Assembly (NCBI GenBank): GCA_008373205.1 | Contig: RQOS01000060.1 | Coordinates: 47,936-111,935 of the forward strand | Reading direction: 5' to 3' | Origin: SAR202 cluster bacterium | Lineage (GTDB): Bacteria > Chloroflexota > Dehalococcoidia > Lucifugimonadales > Lucifugimonadaceae | DNA length: 64,000 bases | Part shown: piece by piece, positions 8,663 to 18,327 of the stretch | How the letters are laid out: each line of letters starts with the position of its first letter | Position numbering within the stretch: position 1 is the stretch's first letter | Position numbers and translations under genes: made by a program | Notes under the pieces: generated by a model | The model's input: the letters and a program-made list of their open reading frames with translations, nothing else | Databases searched by the model: none | What the model was told of the DNA's origin: nothing

Positions 8663-9256
8663 CTAATTTTTAGAAGCATTACTTAGAATTTCAGAAAGTT
8701 TATTTTTTTGAGCTGAATAACCTACTGATCTATAAATTTCATCCCCATTATTATCAAAAATAATATAAGTAGGTGTACTAAAAATTTCAAATTGCTTAAC
8801 CGTTGGAGTAACGTCTTCTAGATATCTATTTGCAACATCAATAACAATAAAATTTACATCTTGTTTATATTCTTCTTTTAAATCCCTTAAGACAACTTCA
8901 CTCATTTTACAATAGACGCATGTTTCACTCCATCCTTCAAGAAAAGTAGGTTTACCTGATCCAATAAGCAGCTCTATTTCAGATAAGTCAGTCATTATAC
9001 CTCTTGATCTGTACTGAGCTTCTCTAAGATTTTCAAATGAATTAAATGAACCTAAGTTTGAAGACAAGTCCTTGTATATATCTTCGTTATTTTGATTTTT
9101 CCACAAAGAATAATCATTTTCAAAAGTTCTGACTAGCTTAGTTTTTTCATCAATAATCAGAACCTCGTCTGAATTAGAAGTTTGCACCTCAAAAGTTTCT
9201 TGGTTATTACAACCAAAAAATAAAAATATAAAAATCGATAAAAATAAAACTTTCAT
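8663..9256 (-). CDS. Thioredoxin-fold lipoprotein (putative thiol:disulfide oxidoreductase)
   Basis: A 197-residue exported protein. A short hydrophobic signal ends in a lipobox (FFGC at about residues 13-16), so it is probably anchored outside the cytoplasmic membrane. Downstream is a thioredoxin-like domain with the redox motif WSETCVYCKMSE (C-x2-C) near residue 112 and the cis-Pro loop TPTYIIFDNNGDEIYR. It probably reduces or isomerises disulfides of exported or cytochrome-related proteins; the partner is unknown. It sits between an MFS gene and dus with spacings of 8 and 2 nt. Confidence 0.82.
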   Translation of the reverse strand: MKVLFLSIFIFLFFGCNNQETFEVQTSNSDEVLIIDEKTKLVRTFENDYSLWKNQNNEDIYKDLSSNLGSFNSFENLREAQYRSRGIMTDLSEIELLIGSGKPTFLEGWSETCVYCKMSEVVLRDLKEEYKQDVNFIVIDVANRYLEDVTPTVKQFEIFSTPTYIIFDNNGDEIYRSVGYSAQKNKLSEILSNASKN

Positions 9257-9264
9257 ACTAATTA

Positions 9265-10689
9265 TTATATTTGTTTTTGTCTAATTGCAAAAATATTTGG
9301 AATCAATGAAATAAGTAGGAAAAATATCGAAGAAAAATAGATGAATTTCCAAGCATTTAGAAATACATTAATTGAACTTTCTTCTAAAGAGCTCAATCCA
9401 CTTATATCGCCATTATAATTAGCCCCAATAATTAAGAATGCTGAAAGTATTATTGTGGCGTAAGTCTGACCTAATGTATTTCCCATATTCCTAATGAAAC
9501 TGATAATTGAAGAAACAAATCCATATTGATTTTTATCTAATGAGCTATAGGTAATTGCCATATTAGGAGATCCCCATAAACCTTTACCGACACCTCCTAT
9601 AATCAAAATAGAAGTAATGAATATTTTTGAAGAATTAACTGAAAATTGTGAAATCATAGCATAAGCAAATATAAGAAGAAGAAGGCCAAGTATTATAAAT
9701 TTTTCTCTTCCAAATTGATCTGAAAGCCTTCCTCCAATTGGAGCTGAAATAGCAAATGCGAGAGCTCCAAAAATTAACATAAAGCCAACATTTGATTCAT
9801 TGATATTTAATAATCCAGTTAAAAATATTGGCATCATAATCATATCAGTGCTCATAGACATAAATGCAAAAAATCTAGTATTTACAGCAACAGAAAAATC
9901 CTTTTTCTTGAACAATCCAAAATTTAGAAGTGGATTATTTGCTCTTAACTCTGTGAAAATAAATCCTAAACCAAAAAAAATAGAAATTATTAGAAATAGT
10001 ATTGAGTAATTTGAGAAAATATTCTCAAATGATAAATTCTTAAGGCCAACAATCAAAGTTATAATGAAGCTTATTCCAAATAAAGTACCTTTATAATCAA
10101 ACATTTGATTATCACTGTCGACAGATTCTATTTCGTCTTTCTTTAGTAGTAAATATCCTAAAATAAAAGCTAAGATCATAGGAACTAATAGAAAAACATA
10201 TACTGATTCCCAACCAAAATTATAAACTAATAAACCTCCTACTACAGGGCCTACTGTTTGACCCAAACCAACACTTGTACTCATCATTCCTAGTGATTTA
10301 CCTCTCTCACTGTCTGGAAATAAACTACTAACAATGGCACCACCTACTGCTTGACCCATTCCTGAACCGATTGCCATAATTATTCTTGAAAAAATCAATA
10401 TTTCGAAAGTATTAGCAAATACTCCTAATAAAGTACCAATAATAAAAATAAGTATCCCAAATATATGAACATTTTTTCTTCCAAAACGATCTGCAATATT
10501 TCCTGCTGGCAAAAGAATCGCTGTTACAGTTAATAAGTGCACAATAACTAACCATGAAACTTGATGAATAGGAGTATTAAATGAGTGTGAAATATCTTTT
10601 AATGAGATCAAAATAGCACCCATACTCATAACACTTACGAATAAAGATAGAGTTACTGCTAAGAATGCAATCCATTTATAATTTTTCAT
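9265..10689 (-). CDS. MFS transporter (drug:H+ antiporter type, about 14 TM)
   Basis: A 474-residue integral membrane protein with about 14 hydrophobic segments. It has the MFS motif A loop GNIADRFGRKNVHI between TM2 and TM3, a second copy GGRLSDQFGREKFI in the C-terminal half, and a motif-C-like GLGQTVGPVVGGLLVYNFGW typical of antiporters. These place it in the DHA2-like branch of multidrug exporters. The ATG at 10689 (MKNYKW) is preferred over one 8 codons upstream because the hydrophobic TM1 follows it closely. Its substrate cannot be predicted. Confidence 0.85.
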   Translation of the reverse strand: MKNYKWIAFLAVTLSLFVSVMSMGAILISLKDISHSFNTPIHQVSWLVIVHLLTVTAILLPAGNIADRFGRKNVHIFGILIFIIGTLLGVFANTFEILIFSRIIMAIGSGMGQAVGGAIVSSLFPDSERGKSLGMMSTSVGLGQTVGPVVGGLLVYNFGWESVYVFLLVPMILAFILGYLLLKKDEIESVDSDNQMFDYKGTLFGISFIITLIVGLKNLSFENIFSNYSILFLIISIFFGLGFIFTELRANNPLLNFGLFKKKDFSVAVNTRFFAFMSMSTDMIMMPIFLTGLLNINESNVGFMLIFGALAFAISAPIGGRLSDQFGREKFIILGLLLLIFAYAMISQFSVNSSKIFITSILIIGGVGKGLWGSPNMAITYSSLDKNQYGFVSSIISFIRNMGNTLGQTYATIILSAFLIIGANYNGDISGLSSLEESSINVFLNAWKFIYFSSIFFLLISLIPNIFAIRQKQI

Positions 10690-10742
10690 ACAAAAGGTAT
10701 GATAACATATCACTCAAATTAACTATCTAAAGTGGAGAAAAC

Positions 10743-11843
10743 ATGAAAATTACAAACGTAAAAGTAGAATTATTTGATTGGACTACAGAACCGTGGAAAA
10801 CTAATGATCACACCCAATTTGGAAGTACTGTGCAACTAGGAGTAGTTACGGTGGAAACTGATCAAGGTATAAATGGTAATGCTTTTCTAGGTAGCTCAAG
10901 AGTGGGTGCTAATCATCATGCTCCAGGATTAATAGAATTTATAAAACCTATAGTTATGGGAAGAAATCCATTGGATATAGGTGCTATTTGGCAAGATATG
11001 TGGAAGATGAACAGATCTGTATCCACATATGTCATTGCTGCTATAGATGTTTGTTTATGGGATATCAATGGAAAAATGGCTAATCAACCGATACATAGAC
11101 TTTTAGGAACTTATAAAGAAACTGCTCCTGTATATTCATCAACTGCATATCATGAAACAAAAGAAGAGTATGCAGAAGAAGCTTTAAAATTTAAAGAGCT
11201 CGGTTGGACTGCTCACAAAATACATCCACATGGGAACCCACAATATGATATTGAAATTTGTAAAGCAGTCAGAGAGGCTGTTGGTGATGATATGAAACTT
11301 ATGTTAGATTCAATGTGGGCATATCAATATGAAGACTCAGTTAGAGTTGGTCGAGCAATTGAAGAATTAAATTTTTATTGGTATGAAGATCCTCTAGTAG
11401 AAGAAGATATATATAGTTATAAAAAACTTCATCAAAAATTAGATATTCCTATAATGTCAACTGAATATGCTCCTGGTAGATTCTATGGAATGGCAGAGTG
11501 GATAACTGAGTATGCAACGGATTTCTTAAGAGGGGATGTTCCTGTAACAGGTGGTATAACTCCTATGATAAAACTTTGTCACTTAGCTGAAGGATTTAAT
11601 ATGAAATGTGAAATACATCATGGTGGAAATTCCCTAAATAATGTTGCTAACCTTCACTTAACAATGGCTGTTCCAAATTGTGAATTCTTTGAATTTTTCC
11701 CTTGTACAGGAGCTAATATGTTTGGGTTGGTAGAAGACATAAGTTTTGAAGGTGGTTATGTACAAGCTCCTACTAAACCAGGATTAGGATACGAGATTGA
11801 TTGGGATTTACTTAAGAAAGGGCACACTGCTACGCTTGAGTAA
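10743..11843 (+). CDS. Enolase-superfamily (mandelate racemase/muconate lactonizing) enzyme
   Basis: A 366-residue protein with the two-domain enolase-superfamily layout. The three metal-binding carboxylates are in LMLDSMW, WYEDPL and MSTEYAP. The catalytic side on strand 2 is GWTAHKIHPHG, and a His-rich CEIHHGGNSLNNV segment lies on the last barrel strands, as in mandelate racemase-type members. It probably dehydrates or epimerises an acid sugar or related carboxylate, with abstraction of an alpha proton; the actual substrate is unknown. GTGGAG lies a few nt before the ATG. Expanded sets of such enzymes are a known trait of SAR202 Chloroflexota. Confidence 0.9.
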   Translation: MKITNVKVELFDWTTEPWKTNDHTQFGSTVQLGVVTVETDQGINGNAFLGSSRVGANHHAPGLIEFIKPIVMGRNPLDIGAIWQDMWKMNRSVSTYVIAAIDVCLWDINGKMANQPIHRLLGTYKETAPVYSSTAYHETKEEYAEEALKFKELGWTAHKIHPHGNPQYDIEICKAVREAVGDDMKLMLDSMWAYQYEDSVRVGRAIEELNFYWYEDPLVEEDIYSYKKLHQKLDIPIMSTEYAPGRFYGMAEWITEYATDFLRGDVPVTGGITPMIKLCHLAEGFNMKCEIHHGGNSLNNVANLHLTMAVPNCEFFEFFPCTGANMFGLVEDISFEGGYVQAPTKPGLGYEIDWDLLKKGHTATLE

Positions 11844-11895
11844 TTTTTCTAAAAAATAATATAATTAAATTAATTCCAAAATAAAGGAGTGTATT

Positions 11896-12744
11896 ATGGT
11901 AAATCAAGGTTTCTTTGGGAATATCTCTAATACTATTCACCTAATGAAGTCATGTGTGAATGTATTAAAAAAAGATAAAGAACTGGTTTTCTTTCCAATA
12001 ATGGCAGCTATCTTTGTCATTGTTTTATTAGGAATAATATACTCAACTGGTGGAATAACTTTTTCAGATAACCCTGAAGAACAGGGGTCAATTATTCCAT
12101 TAGCGATTTTGATTTTTGGGGCTAATTTTATTATTGTTTTTTTCAATTCAGCTTTAATTTCTGCTGCTTTAGAAAGATTACGTGGAGGGGATCCTAATAT
12201 ATCTTCAGGTCTTAGCCACGCTTTCAAACATGTTCACCATATTTTTCTGTGGTCCATTATTGTAACAATAATGGCATTAATCTTTGCTGCTATAAGATCT
12301 ATGGGAAGAAACAGGGGCATGATGGGTCAAATAATGACAGAATTATTTGCAAGCTTTCTTCAAGCAGGTTGGGCGATGATGACATTCTTTGTTGTTCCGA
12401 TTATAGTTTCAGAAAATCTTGGTCCTATTTCTGCTATAAAAAGATCTTCTGGATTATTTAAGCAAACTTGGGGCAATCAAGTTGCAGCTAATTTTGGGTT
12501 TGGAATATTTCAGATTTTAGCTTTATTAGCAAGTGGAGCCATAGGATGGATTTTTGGCTTAGCAAGCCCTACCTTTGGTATGATTGTAGGCGTTTTATGT
12601 GCCAGCATCTCAGTCTCTATTATCTACACACTAGAAGGAATATATAAGGCTGCACTTTACGAATTTGCTATGGGAGAAAAACCTTTAGAATTTGAACAAC
12701 AAGATCTAAGGACAGCCTATAGAGCTAGTGCGTCTATGGCTTAA
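11896..12744 (+). CDS. Multi-pass membrane protein, DUF6159-like
   Basis: A 282-residue protein with about six hydrophobic segments, beginning with a conserved-looking amphipathic stretch (residues about 15-30, LMKSCVNVLKKDKELVFFP) before TM1. The pattern resembles DUF6159 or glycerophosphodiesterase-membrane-domain proteins, which have no assigned biochemical role. AAAGGAG precedes the ATG by 8 nt. The stop codon overlaps the stop of the convergent oxidase gene in the quadruplet TTAA. Confidence 0.65.
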   Translation: MVNQGFFGNISNTIHLMKSCVNVLKKDKELVFFPIMAAIFVIVLLGIIYSTGGITFSDNPEEQGSIIPLAILIFGANFIIVFFNSALISAALERLRGGDPNISSGLSHAFKHVHHIFLWSIIVTIMALIFAAIRSMGRNRGMMGQIMTELFASFLQAGWAMMTFFVVPIIVSENLGPISAIKRSSGLFKQTWGNQVAANFGFGIFQILALLASGAIGWIFGLASPTFGMIVGVLCASISVSIIYTLEGIYKAALYEFAMGEKPLEFEQQDLRTAYRASASMA

Positions 12745-13844
12745 TTTTTGAACCTTTGGTGAGAAAAATCAGAAACTTCAATTTCTGTTTTATTGTTAGT
12801 GGTCATATCTGAAATTAATTTTCCCATTGCAGGGGCTAAAAGGATCCCTTGTCTTCCGGTACCTGAAGCTAAAAAGAGATTTTCGTATACATCAGATTTT
12901 GAAATTATAGGGGATTTATCTGCTGAAAGAGGCCTTAGGCAAGCAGTTTGTAGAACAAGCTCAGAATCTTCTAAGAATGGAAATATTTCAACAACTGATT
13001 CTAAAATATTATTTAAGCCATAATTAGATGGATTTTCATCAAATCCTTCTTCTTCCTCAGTTGTTCCTGCCCAAATTAAACCATCCTGCTTTGTAGTTAC
13101 ATAGTTTGGCCCCCAATGAAAACCTTTATCTATTACTTCATCGCTTCTTAACCTTAGTATTTGCCCTTTCAATGGAGTTATAGGTATTTTTACACCAAAC
13201 CATTGAGAAAAATACATACTCCAAGGACCAGCCGCTATAATTATATTTTCAGCACTAATATTATTACCATTAGATAATCTTAGTAGATCTATTTTTGAAC
13301 TCTTAGAAATACATTCTAAAACCTCAGAATTAATAATCCTTGCTCCCAGTTTTTCTGCAGCAGTAGCTAGTGCTAAAGTTATTTTATATGGCTCTACTCC
13401 AGATGAATAATTAGATACAAGACCAGATAATACATTAGGTCCTAATCGATGATCAATTTTATCTAAGTCATCCCTATCGCACCAAGAAAAATTATTTGAA
13501 TTATCTTTATAAATATTTCTTAATTTAGACTCTTCATTTTCATCTAGTGCCAATTCTATATTTGGATAAATTTTATAACCATAATCAATTCCTGAAAAAT
13601 CAGGTAATTCACTAGATAAGTTTTTATGTAATTCATAGGAATATTTACTGATTTTTTCATAAGGAGAATTTTTATCTAGACCTACCATTGGAGTTATACC
13701 TCCATAAGCAAAACCAGAGGCATGACTAGCTACTGAGTCTTTTTCAATAATTACAACCTTAAGACCTTTTAAAGATGAATAATAAGCTGCTGCTGAACCT
13801 ACTATGCCACCACCAATAATAGCTAAATCAAAATTTTCATTCAT
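12741..13844 (-). CDS. FAD-dependent oxidoreductase, DAO family (glycine/D-amino-acid oxidase-like)
   Basis: A 367-residue flavoprotein. The N-terminal dinucleotide-binding motif is LAIIGGGIVGSAAAYYSSLKG followed by VVIIEKD. SGFAYGGITPM contacts the flavin, IIIAAGPWS is the second FAD motif, and the C-terminal FLASGTGRQGILLAPAMGKL closes the FAD site. This is the DadA/ThiO/SoxB fold that oxidises amines of amino acids. The thiamin pathway is not nearby, so a catabolic role is more likely than ThiO. Its promoter appears leaderless (TATAAT 6 nt before ATG). Confidence 0.87.
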   Translation of the reverse strand: MNENFDLAIIGGGIVGSAAAYYSSLKGLKVVIIEKDSVASHASGFAYGGITPMVGLDKNSPYEKISKYSYELHKNLSSELPDFSGIDYGYKIYPNIELALDENEESKLRNIYKDNSNNFSWCDRDDLDKIDHRLGPNVLSGLVSNYSSGVEPYKITLALATAAEKLGARIINSEVLECISKSSKIDLLRLSNGNNISAENIIIAAGPWSMYFSQWFGVKIPITPLKGQILRLRSDEVIDKGFHWGPNYVTTKQDGLIWAGTTEEEEGFDENPSNYGLNNILESVVEIFPFLEDSELVLQTACLRPLSADKSPIISKSDVYENLFLASGTGRQGILLAPAMGKLISDMTTNNKTEIEVSDFSHQRFKN

Positions 13845-13850
13845 ATATAA

Positions 13851-13856
13851 ATTATA
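13851..13856 (-). promoter_or_regulatory. -10 box of a putative leaderless promoter
   Basis: On the minus strand a perfect TATAAT is separated by exactly 6 nt (TTATAT) from the ATG of the DAO-family gene at 13844. No Shine-Dalgarno sequence fits in that gap and no clear -35 box is seen. Confidence 0.55.
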
Positions 13857-13873
13857 CTGAATTATTAATCTAT

Positions 13874-15364
13874 CTAATCTACAGATTGATGATTTTTATA
13901 AAGATCTAAATGAGAGTTTATAAATTCCTGATGAATTTTGTGATTTTTTTCATTAGGATAATATTTTTCTTCTATTTCAGTACCTATATCTTCAAAATTA
14001 TTAATTTGCCCCAAAGCTTTTAACATCATTATTGCAACACCTTTTCCAGTATCTTGATTATCTTTTGAAATATTTATTTCTTGACCTAAAACATCAGATG
14101 TTGTTTGAATCCACCAGGGTAAGTTTTTTATTGCCCCACCACTTGCTATTACTTCAGATCCTTTATCAATAAAGGATTCTAGCATTTGGTATACCAAAAA
14201 TAATCTATAGCTTATAGATTCTAAAAAGGATTGTAGGATTTCTATTGATGAATTCGAGTATTTCAATCCAGAAATTATACCCTTTGAGTTATTTGACCAA
14301 CCTAATGCTCTTTCTCCTAATAAAAAGGGTAATATTGAAATTCCGTGAGCTCCTGGGGATAAACTTAAAAGCTCTTTATTTAAGTTTTCTAGCTTTGGAA
14401 GTTTTAGATTATTATAAGCCCAATTAATAAGGTTGCCACCTTCAGAAAATGAACCTCCAAGAAGTGAGTATTTATCAAGTAATCTATAGCACCATAGTCC
14501 TTTTGGAACTTCTTCTACTTTTGAATCTGTTAAGATTCTTATTGCTGCAGTACTTCCTACTGTTATGGCTACCTTTTTTTTATTATTACAACCACTACCT
14601 ACTGTTGCTGCCATACCATCGCCAACAGATAAAAAAAATGGAGTATCCGATAGCTTATTCCACCTCTTTTTATAAATTTTACTTAATCCTGTTTCATAAT
14701 TATCATATGGACTTAGAACGGGTAATTTATTTTCTGAAATATCTAAGTAGTCAATTAAATCTGAGTGCCATTTTAATTTATTCCTATCCAATAATCCGCT
14801 CCATGAAGAGATACTATAGCTTGCCTTAAAGCTTTTATTTTCAAACCATTTTGAATATATATAAGTTGAAAAATCAATAAATTTATCAATTTCATTAAAA
14901 TTATTATGGTTTTCTTTTATCCACATTATTTTTGAAGGAATATAAGAAGTATGTTGAGCAGCTCCAGTTTCTTGGAGAAGTTTTTTTTCATCAAAATCTT
15001 GTTTAATTTTATAAACCTGATTATTTGATCTAGTATCAGCATATGTATAGATAGGAGTTATGGCATTCCCATATTTATTTATTCCCACTAATGTACTAGC
15101 CATAGAGTCAAAACCTACTCCTATTATATTTTCAATACATCCTTTTGATTGTTCTAAAACTAAATCTATCGACTCCTCAACTATTGATCTTAAGAGTTCT
15201 GCATCTTGTTCTGAAGTTCCATCATTTTTACTTATAATGCTATGGGGAATCGATACAGAAAACTCTGGCAATATATTTCCTTCTAAGTCAAAAAAGGAGG
15301 TTTTAACAGATGAAGTTCCTATGTCAACTACAATTAATGATTCATTTATTTTTCTTTGATTCAA
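13874..15364 (-). CDS. FGGY-family carbohydrate kinase
   Basis: Phosphorylates a sugar or polyol with ATP. The 496-residue protein has the N-terminal ATPase phosphate 1 motif VVDIGTSSVKTSFFD, and then FLSVGDGMAATVGSG and VAITVGSTAAIRI (phosphate 2 region). The FGGY-type adenosine motif is VIASGGAIKNLPWWIQTTSDVLG. The overall arrangement resembles gluconokinase or xylulokinase; the substrate is not determined. The TTG start is supported by AGGAAAAG just upstream, and there is no good ATG nearby. It lies 29 nt upstream of the DAO-type gene, but that gene has its own promoter signal. Confidence 0.88.
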   Translation of the reverse strand: MNQRKINESLIVVDIGTSSVKTSFFDLEGNILPEFSVSIPHSIISKNDGTSEQDAELLRSIVEESIDLVLEQSKGCIENIIGVGFDSMASTLVGINKYGNAITPIYTYADTRSNNQVYKIKQDFDEKKLLQETGAAQHTSYIPSKIMWIKENHNNFNEIDKFIDFSTYIYSKWFENKSFKASYSISSWSGLLDRNKLKWHSDLIDYLDISENKLPVLSPYDNYETGLSKIYKKRWNKLSDTPFFLSVGDGMAATVGSGCNNKKKVAITVGSTAAIRILTDSKVEEVPKGLWCYRLLDKYSLLGGSFSEGGNLINWAYNNLKLPKLENLNKELLSLSPGAHGISILPFLLGERALGWSNNSKGIISGLKYSNSSIEILQSFLESISYRLFLVYQMLESFIDKGSEVIASGGAIKNLPWWIQTTSDVLGQEINISKDNQDTGKGVAIMMLKALGQINNFEDIGTEIEEKYYPNEKNHKIHQEFINSHLDLYKNHQSVD

Positions 15365-15448
15365 AAACTTTTCCTATAAAGTTAGAGTTAGGTTTATATA
15401 CTTAAATTATCATATTTGTTAAATCTAATGTAACTAAGTTTTTTTAAT

Positions 15449-16666
15449 ATGTTTATCTCATCAATTAAATCCAGTAATAATCCGATTGTAAATAATGTTA
15501 AGTTTAGAAGTTTAATGATTGGTTTATTTTTCTTTAATTGTTCTGACTGGATAGAAAGATTATGTATAAGCTGGTTAATTTTACAGTCAACAGAATCAAT
15601 CTTAGCTACAACTATATCTTTTGCAATTGGCCAAATAATTCAAACTTTTTTTTCTCCTTTTACTGCTGCTGCTGCTGATAAGTTTGGCAGGAATAAAATA
15701 ATTATTATAGTAGGAATACTAAGATTTATAATTTTATCTATTTTTGCAATCCTTGTTATTCAAAATAAGAATTTCTTGGTAATTGCTTATTGTGCTTCAG
15801 CAATGACAGGAATAAATAGGTCATTTATAGTTCCTGCACTTCAAGGTAGTGTTATAAATTCTGTCAAAGAAAATCAAAAAATACTCGCTATGCTAATATA
15901 CTCACTAATAATGAGAGCAACTGGAGTTATTGGCTCATTAATTGGAGGAATTTTTTCTATATTAGTTGGAATTGAAGAGGCGATTATTTTATCAGGAGCA
16001 TTAGGACTCATAGGGTCATTTAGCATTTTATTAAAAGCGAATAATTTAATTGAAATAAAAAATCAGGAAAATTATTTAAGTAGTATAAAGAAAGGACTTT
16101 CTCTCGTTTTTGGAAATTTCTACTCAAGAAATTTACTTATTTTTGCTGGAATTGTTGAAATATTTGGGTTTTCATTTTTCAGCCTTTTATCATCAATCAG
16201 TAAATATATACTTAAGTCTGAAATTGGAACGTTAAGTATTTTACAAACTACAATGTCTATAGGATCCTTCTTAGGAATAATATTGTTATTTAAATGGAAA
16301 GATATAAATAAAGCTCATATTTTAGCTTCAATTATTACAATATCTTTTGGAGTAAGCATAATACTTATTCCCTTTTTCCCAAATCTTGTTTTTGTAATTA
16401 TATTGTTATTAGTTATAGGAGCAAGTTCAGCAAGTTTTGATGCAATTCAATGGATTTTCTTGCAAAAGAATATTCCTAATGAATTAAGAAGTACTGCAGT
16501 ATCAGCTTGGTTTATAACTATTGGATTTGGATGGTTGGGTCACATTATGCTTGGTTATTTTTCAGACAATTATGGTTTAGAAATAACAATTTTACTAACT
16601 GGTATAATTCTATTAATTTCAGGTTTGATATTTTTTGTTTTAGTAAGATTAATAGGCAAAGAATAA
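15449..16666 (+). CDS. MFS transporter (12 TM, MFS_3-like exporter)
   Basis: A 405-residue membrane protein with about 12 hydrophobic segments and the motif A loop AAAADKFGRNKIII after TM2. Sequence style (LCISWLILQSTESILATTISFAIGQII in TM1-TM2, which begins WIERL) is that of MFS_3/enterobactin-exporter-like carriers. The substrate is unknown. It runs rightward alone and diverges from the FGGY kinase gene. Confidence 0.82.
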   Translation: MFISSIKSSNNPIVNNVKFRSLMIGLFFFNCSDWIERLCISWLILQSTESILATTISFAIGQIIQTFFSPFTAAAADKFGRNKIIIIVGILRFIILSIFAILVIQNKNFLVIAYCASAMTGINRSFIVPALQGSVINSVKENQKILAMLIYSLIMRATGVIGSLIGGIFSILVGIEEAIILSGALGLIGSFSILLKANNLIEIKNQENYLSSIKKGLSLVFGNFYSRNLLIFAGIVEIFGFSFFSLLSSISKYILKSEIGTLSILQTTMSIGSFLGIILLFKWKDINKAHILASIITISFGVSIILIPFFPNLVFVIILLLVIGASSASFDAIQWIFLQKNIPNELRSTAVSAWFITIGFGWLGHIMLGYFSDNYGLEITILLTGIILLISGLIFFVLVRLIGKE

Positions 16667-16719
16667 ACTAACGATATTTACCTACTAAAAAAATTATTAA
16701 CAAAAACTATAGGATGGTT

Positions 16720-16842
16720 TTAGCTAGAAATAATATTATTTCTTTTTGCTAAAAATTCGAGCATATCTAATACATCTGTTTGAATATCCTCAATATTTTT
16801 AATTCTTGCTTCTAACTCTATGATTTTTTTTTCTATATCCAT
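16720..16842 (-). CDS. Putative 40-residue coiled-coil microprotein
   Basis: An ATG-initiated minus-strand frame of 40 residues beginning MDIEKKIIELEARIKNIED. Hydrophobic residues fall in a heptad-like pattern (Ile, Leu, Ile, Ile, Val, Leu, Leu, Leu) with alternating charges, which predicts one amphipathic helix or short coiled coil. It lies 22 nt after the stop of ACR3 on the same strand, if read leftward, so it could be the second gene of that transcript. No strong Shine-Dalgarno is seen. Short length makes chance possible, but codon use and amphipathicity favour a real gene. Confidence 0.4.
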   Translation of the reverse strand: MDIEKKIIELEARIKNIEDIQTDVLDMLEFLAKRNNIISS

Positions 16843-16864
16843 TCTCAAATTATAGTCTTAAAAA

Positions 16865-17884
16865 TTATGACTCGGGGAATCTAGTTCTAGTTCTATTAAC
16901 AAAATAAACAAGTGATAACATCACTGGAACCTCTACAAGTACCCCAACCACAGTTGCCAAAGCTGCTCCAGATTCTATGCCAAACATTCCAATAGCTACT
17001 GCAACTGCAAGCTCAAAAAAATTCGAAGTTCCTATCAAACATGCTGGCGCAGCAATTTGATGAGGTAATTTCCAAATATAAGAAACAAAATAACCCAGAA
17101 AAAAAATACCATAAGTTTGAATAAGTAGAGGGATAGCTATTAGAAAAATCAGTAAAGGTGATTCAATGATTTTTTCTCCTTGAAATCCAAAAAGTAAAAC
17201 TACCGTCAAAAGCAATCCAATAATTATAAAAGGCTTAAAATTTTGACTGAATATTGCTATCTTATTTTCATTATTTGAAAAAATAAATTGTCTTGTGGCA
17301 TATCCAAAAAATAAAGGTACAACAACATACAAAATAACAGAAATAATTAGAGTATCCCAAGGGACATCGATTTCTGTGACTCCTAAATATAAAGCTGCTA
17401 ATGGAGCAAAAGCAAAAATCATAATAAGGTCATTTATAGATACTTGTAATAATGTAAAGTTTGGATCGCCTTTAGTTAGGTTACTCCATACAAAAACCAT
17501 TGCTGTACATGGAGCAACTCCTAATAGAATCATTCCTGCAATATATTCCTTTGCATCTTCAGGAGAAACTAGTTTTTGAAAAAAAACTTCAAAAAATAAT
17601 ATACCTAACATAGCCATTGTAAATGGCTTAATTATCCAATTTATAGTGAGAGTTAGAGCTAGACCTTTTGGTCTTGATTTGAATTCTTTGATTTTTGAGA
17701 AATTAATGTTCAGCATCATGGGAAAAATCATAACCCATATGAATATAGCTACAAGAAGATTTACTTTTTCATATTCAAGCTTAGCTATCAACTTAAATAA
17801 TTCTGGCCAAACGTATCCTAGAAGAGTCCCAATTGTTATACTGATCGCTATCCAAAGAGACAAATATTTTTCAAAAATTCCCAA
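16865..17884 (-). CDS. ACR3-family arsenite efflux permease
   Basis: A 339-residue protein with about ten TM segments of the bile-acid/arsenite transporter fold. It shows the ACR3 hallmark [21 protein letters not shown] with the conserved Cys. The start [21 protein letters not shown] and the [22 protein letters not shown]-like region near the end (written here as two parts: [12 protein letters not shown] and [12 protein letters not shown]) fit the family. It would export arsenite. No arsC or arsR is adjacent. The start is a TTG directly after an in-frame TAA, with no Shine-Dalgarno. A 13-bp inverted repeat lies immediately upstream. Confidence 0.9.
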   Translation of the reverse strand: MGIFEKYLSLWIAISITIGTLLGYVWPELFKLIAKLEYEKVNLLVAIFIWVMIFPMMLNINFSKIKEFKSRPKGLALTLTINWIIKPFTMAMLGILFFEVFFQKLVSPEDAKEYIAGMILLGVAPCTAMVFVWSNLTKGDPNFTLLQVSINDLIMIFAFAPLAALYLGVTEIDVPWDTLIISVILYVVVPLFFGYATRQFIFSNNENKIAIFSQNFKPFIIIGLLLTVVLLFGFQGEKIIESPLLIFLIAIPLLIQTYGIFFLGYFVSYIWKLPHQIAAPACLIGTSNFFELAVAVAIGMFGIESGAALATVVGVLVEVPVMLSLVYFVNRTRTRFPES

Positions 17885-17887
17885 TTA

Positions 17888-17938
17888 ACATACATTCAAT
17901 TTATAATTTATAATGATAATTTCACATTGAATGCATGT
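17888..17938. promoter_or_regulatory. 13-bp inverted repeat upstream of ACR3 (possible operator)
   Basis: Left arm ACATACATTCAAT (17888-17900) and right arm ATTGAATGCATGT (17926-17938) are inverted copies matching at 12 of 13 positions, separated by 25 bp of AT-rich DNA. The left arm starts 3 nt from the ACR3 start codon. The position and size suit a repressor binding site or an mRNA 5' stem. ArsR/SmtB operators often contain TTCAA-type half sites, but no ArsR-family gene is in the window, so the factor is unknown. Confidence 0.45.
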
Positions 17939-18327
17939 CATTAAGAGAAGGTTAAAATTATAGAGTTTCTATAAACGGGTATTCCCTAGCTATATTACCC
18001 TTAGAATAATTTTTTTCAGCTAAAATCGAATGTTGAAAATCCTCTTTATAACCAAATGAGTCAAAAAAATTCTTATTATTTCTCTTACTTACTAAAAACA
18101 CTTTTTGCTAACGCCTTTCTTATTATTTTTATCTTTACTAATATTTTAAATCTGTTGAAACAAAAATTGAATAAAGATTTGTTAAATTTTTGTTACGAAA
18201 TCAGTAACATTATCTTAATTAAAATTATATCACATATCCATTCCAATGTAAGCAACTTATATAAATACGAATTTATACTAAATTTTATAAAATAATAAAA
18301 TTATATTTCAAATTTACGAATATCGTA
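17939..18327. other. Gene-poor AT-rich interval
   Basis: This is the longest non-coding stretch in the window. A 79-residue frame at 18056-18295 has low-complexity composition, no Shine-Dalgarno and no recognisable motif, and I do not accept it. A weak dyad (GGGTA...TACCC near 17977-18000) is present, but I see no tRNA, riboswitch or strong terminator. Confidence 0.5.

Noticed and set aside
14449-14829. 126-residue plus-strand frame inside the FGGY kinase
   Set aside because: Antisense shadow of a well-supported kinase; Leu/Tyr-rich with no start signal.
18056-18295. 79-residue frame in the longest intergenic region
   Set aside because: Low-complexity Ile/Asn/Lys/Phe composition, no Shine-Dalgarno or -10 spacing like its neighbours, no motif; expected by chance in AT-rich DNA.
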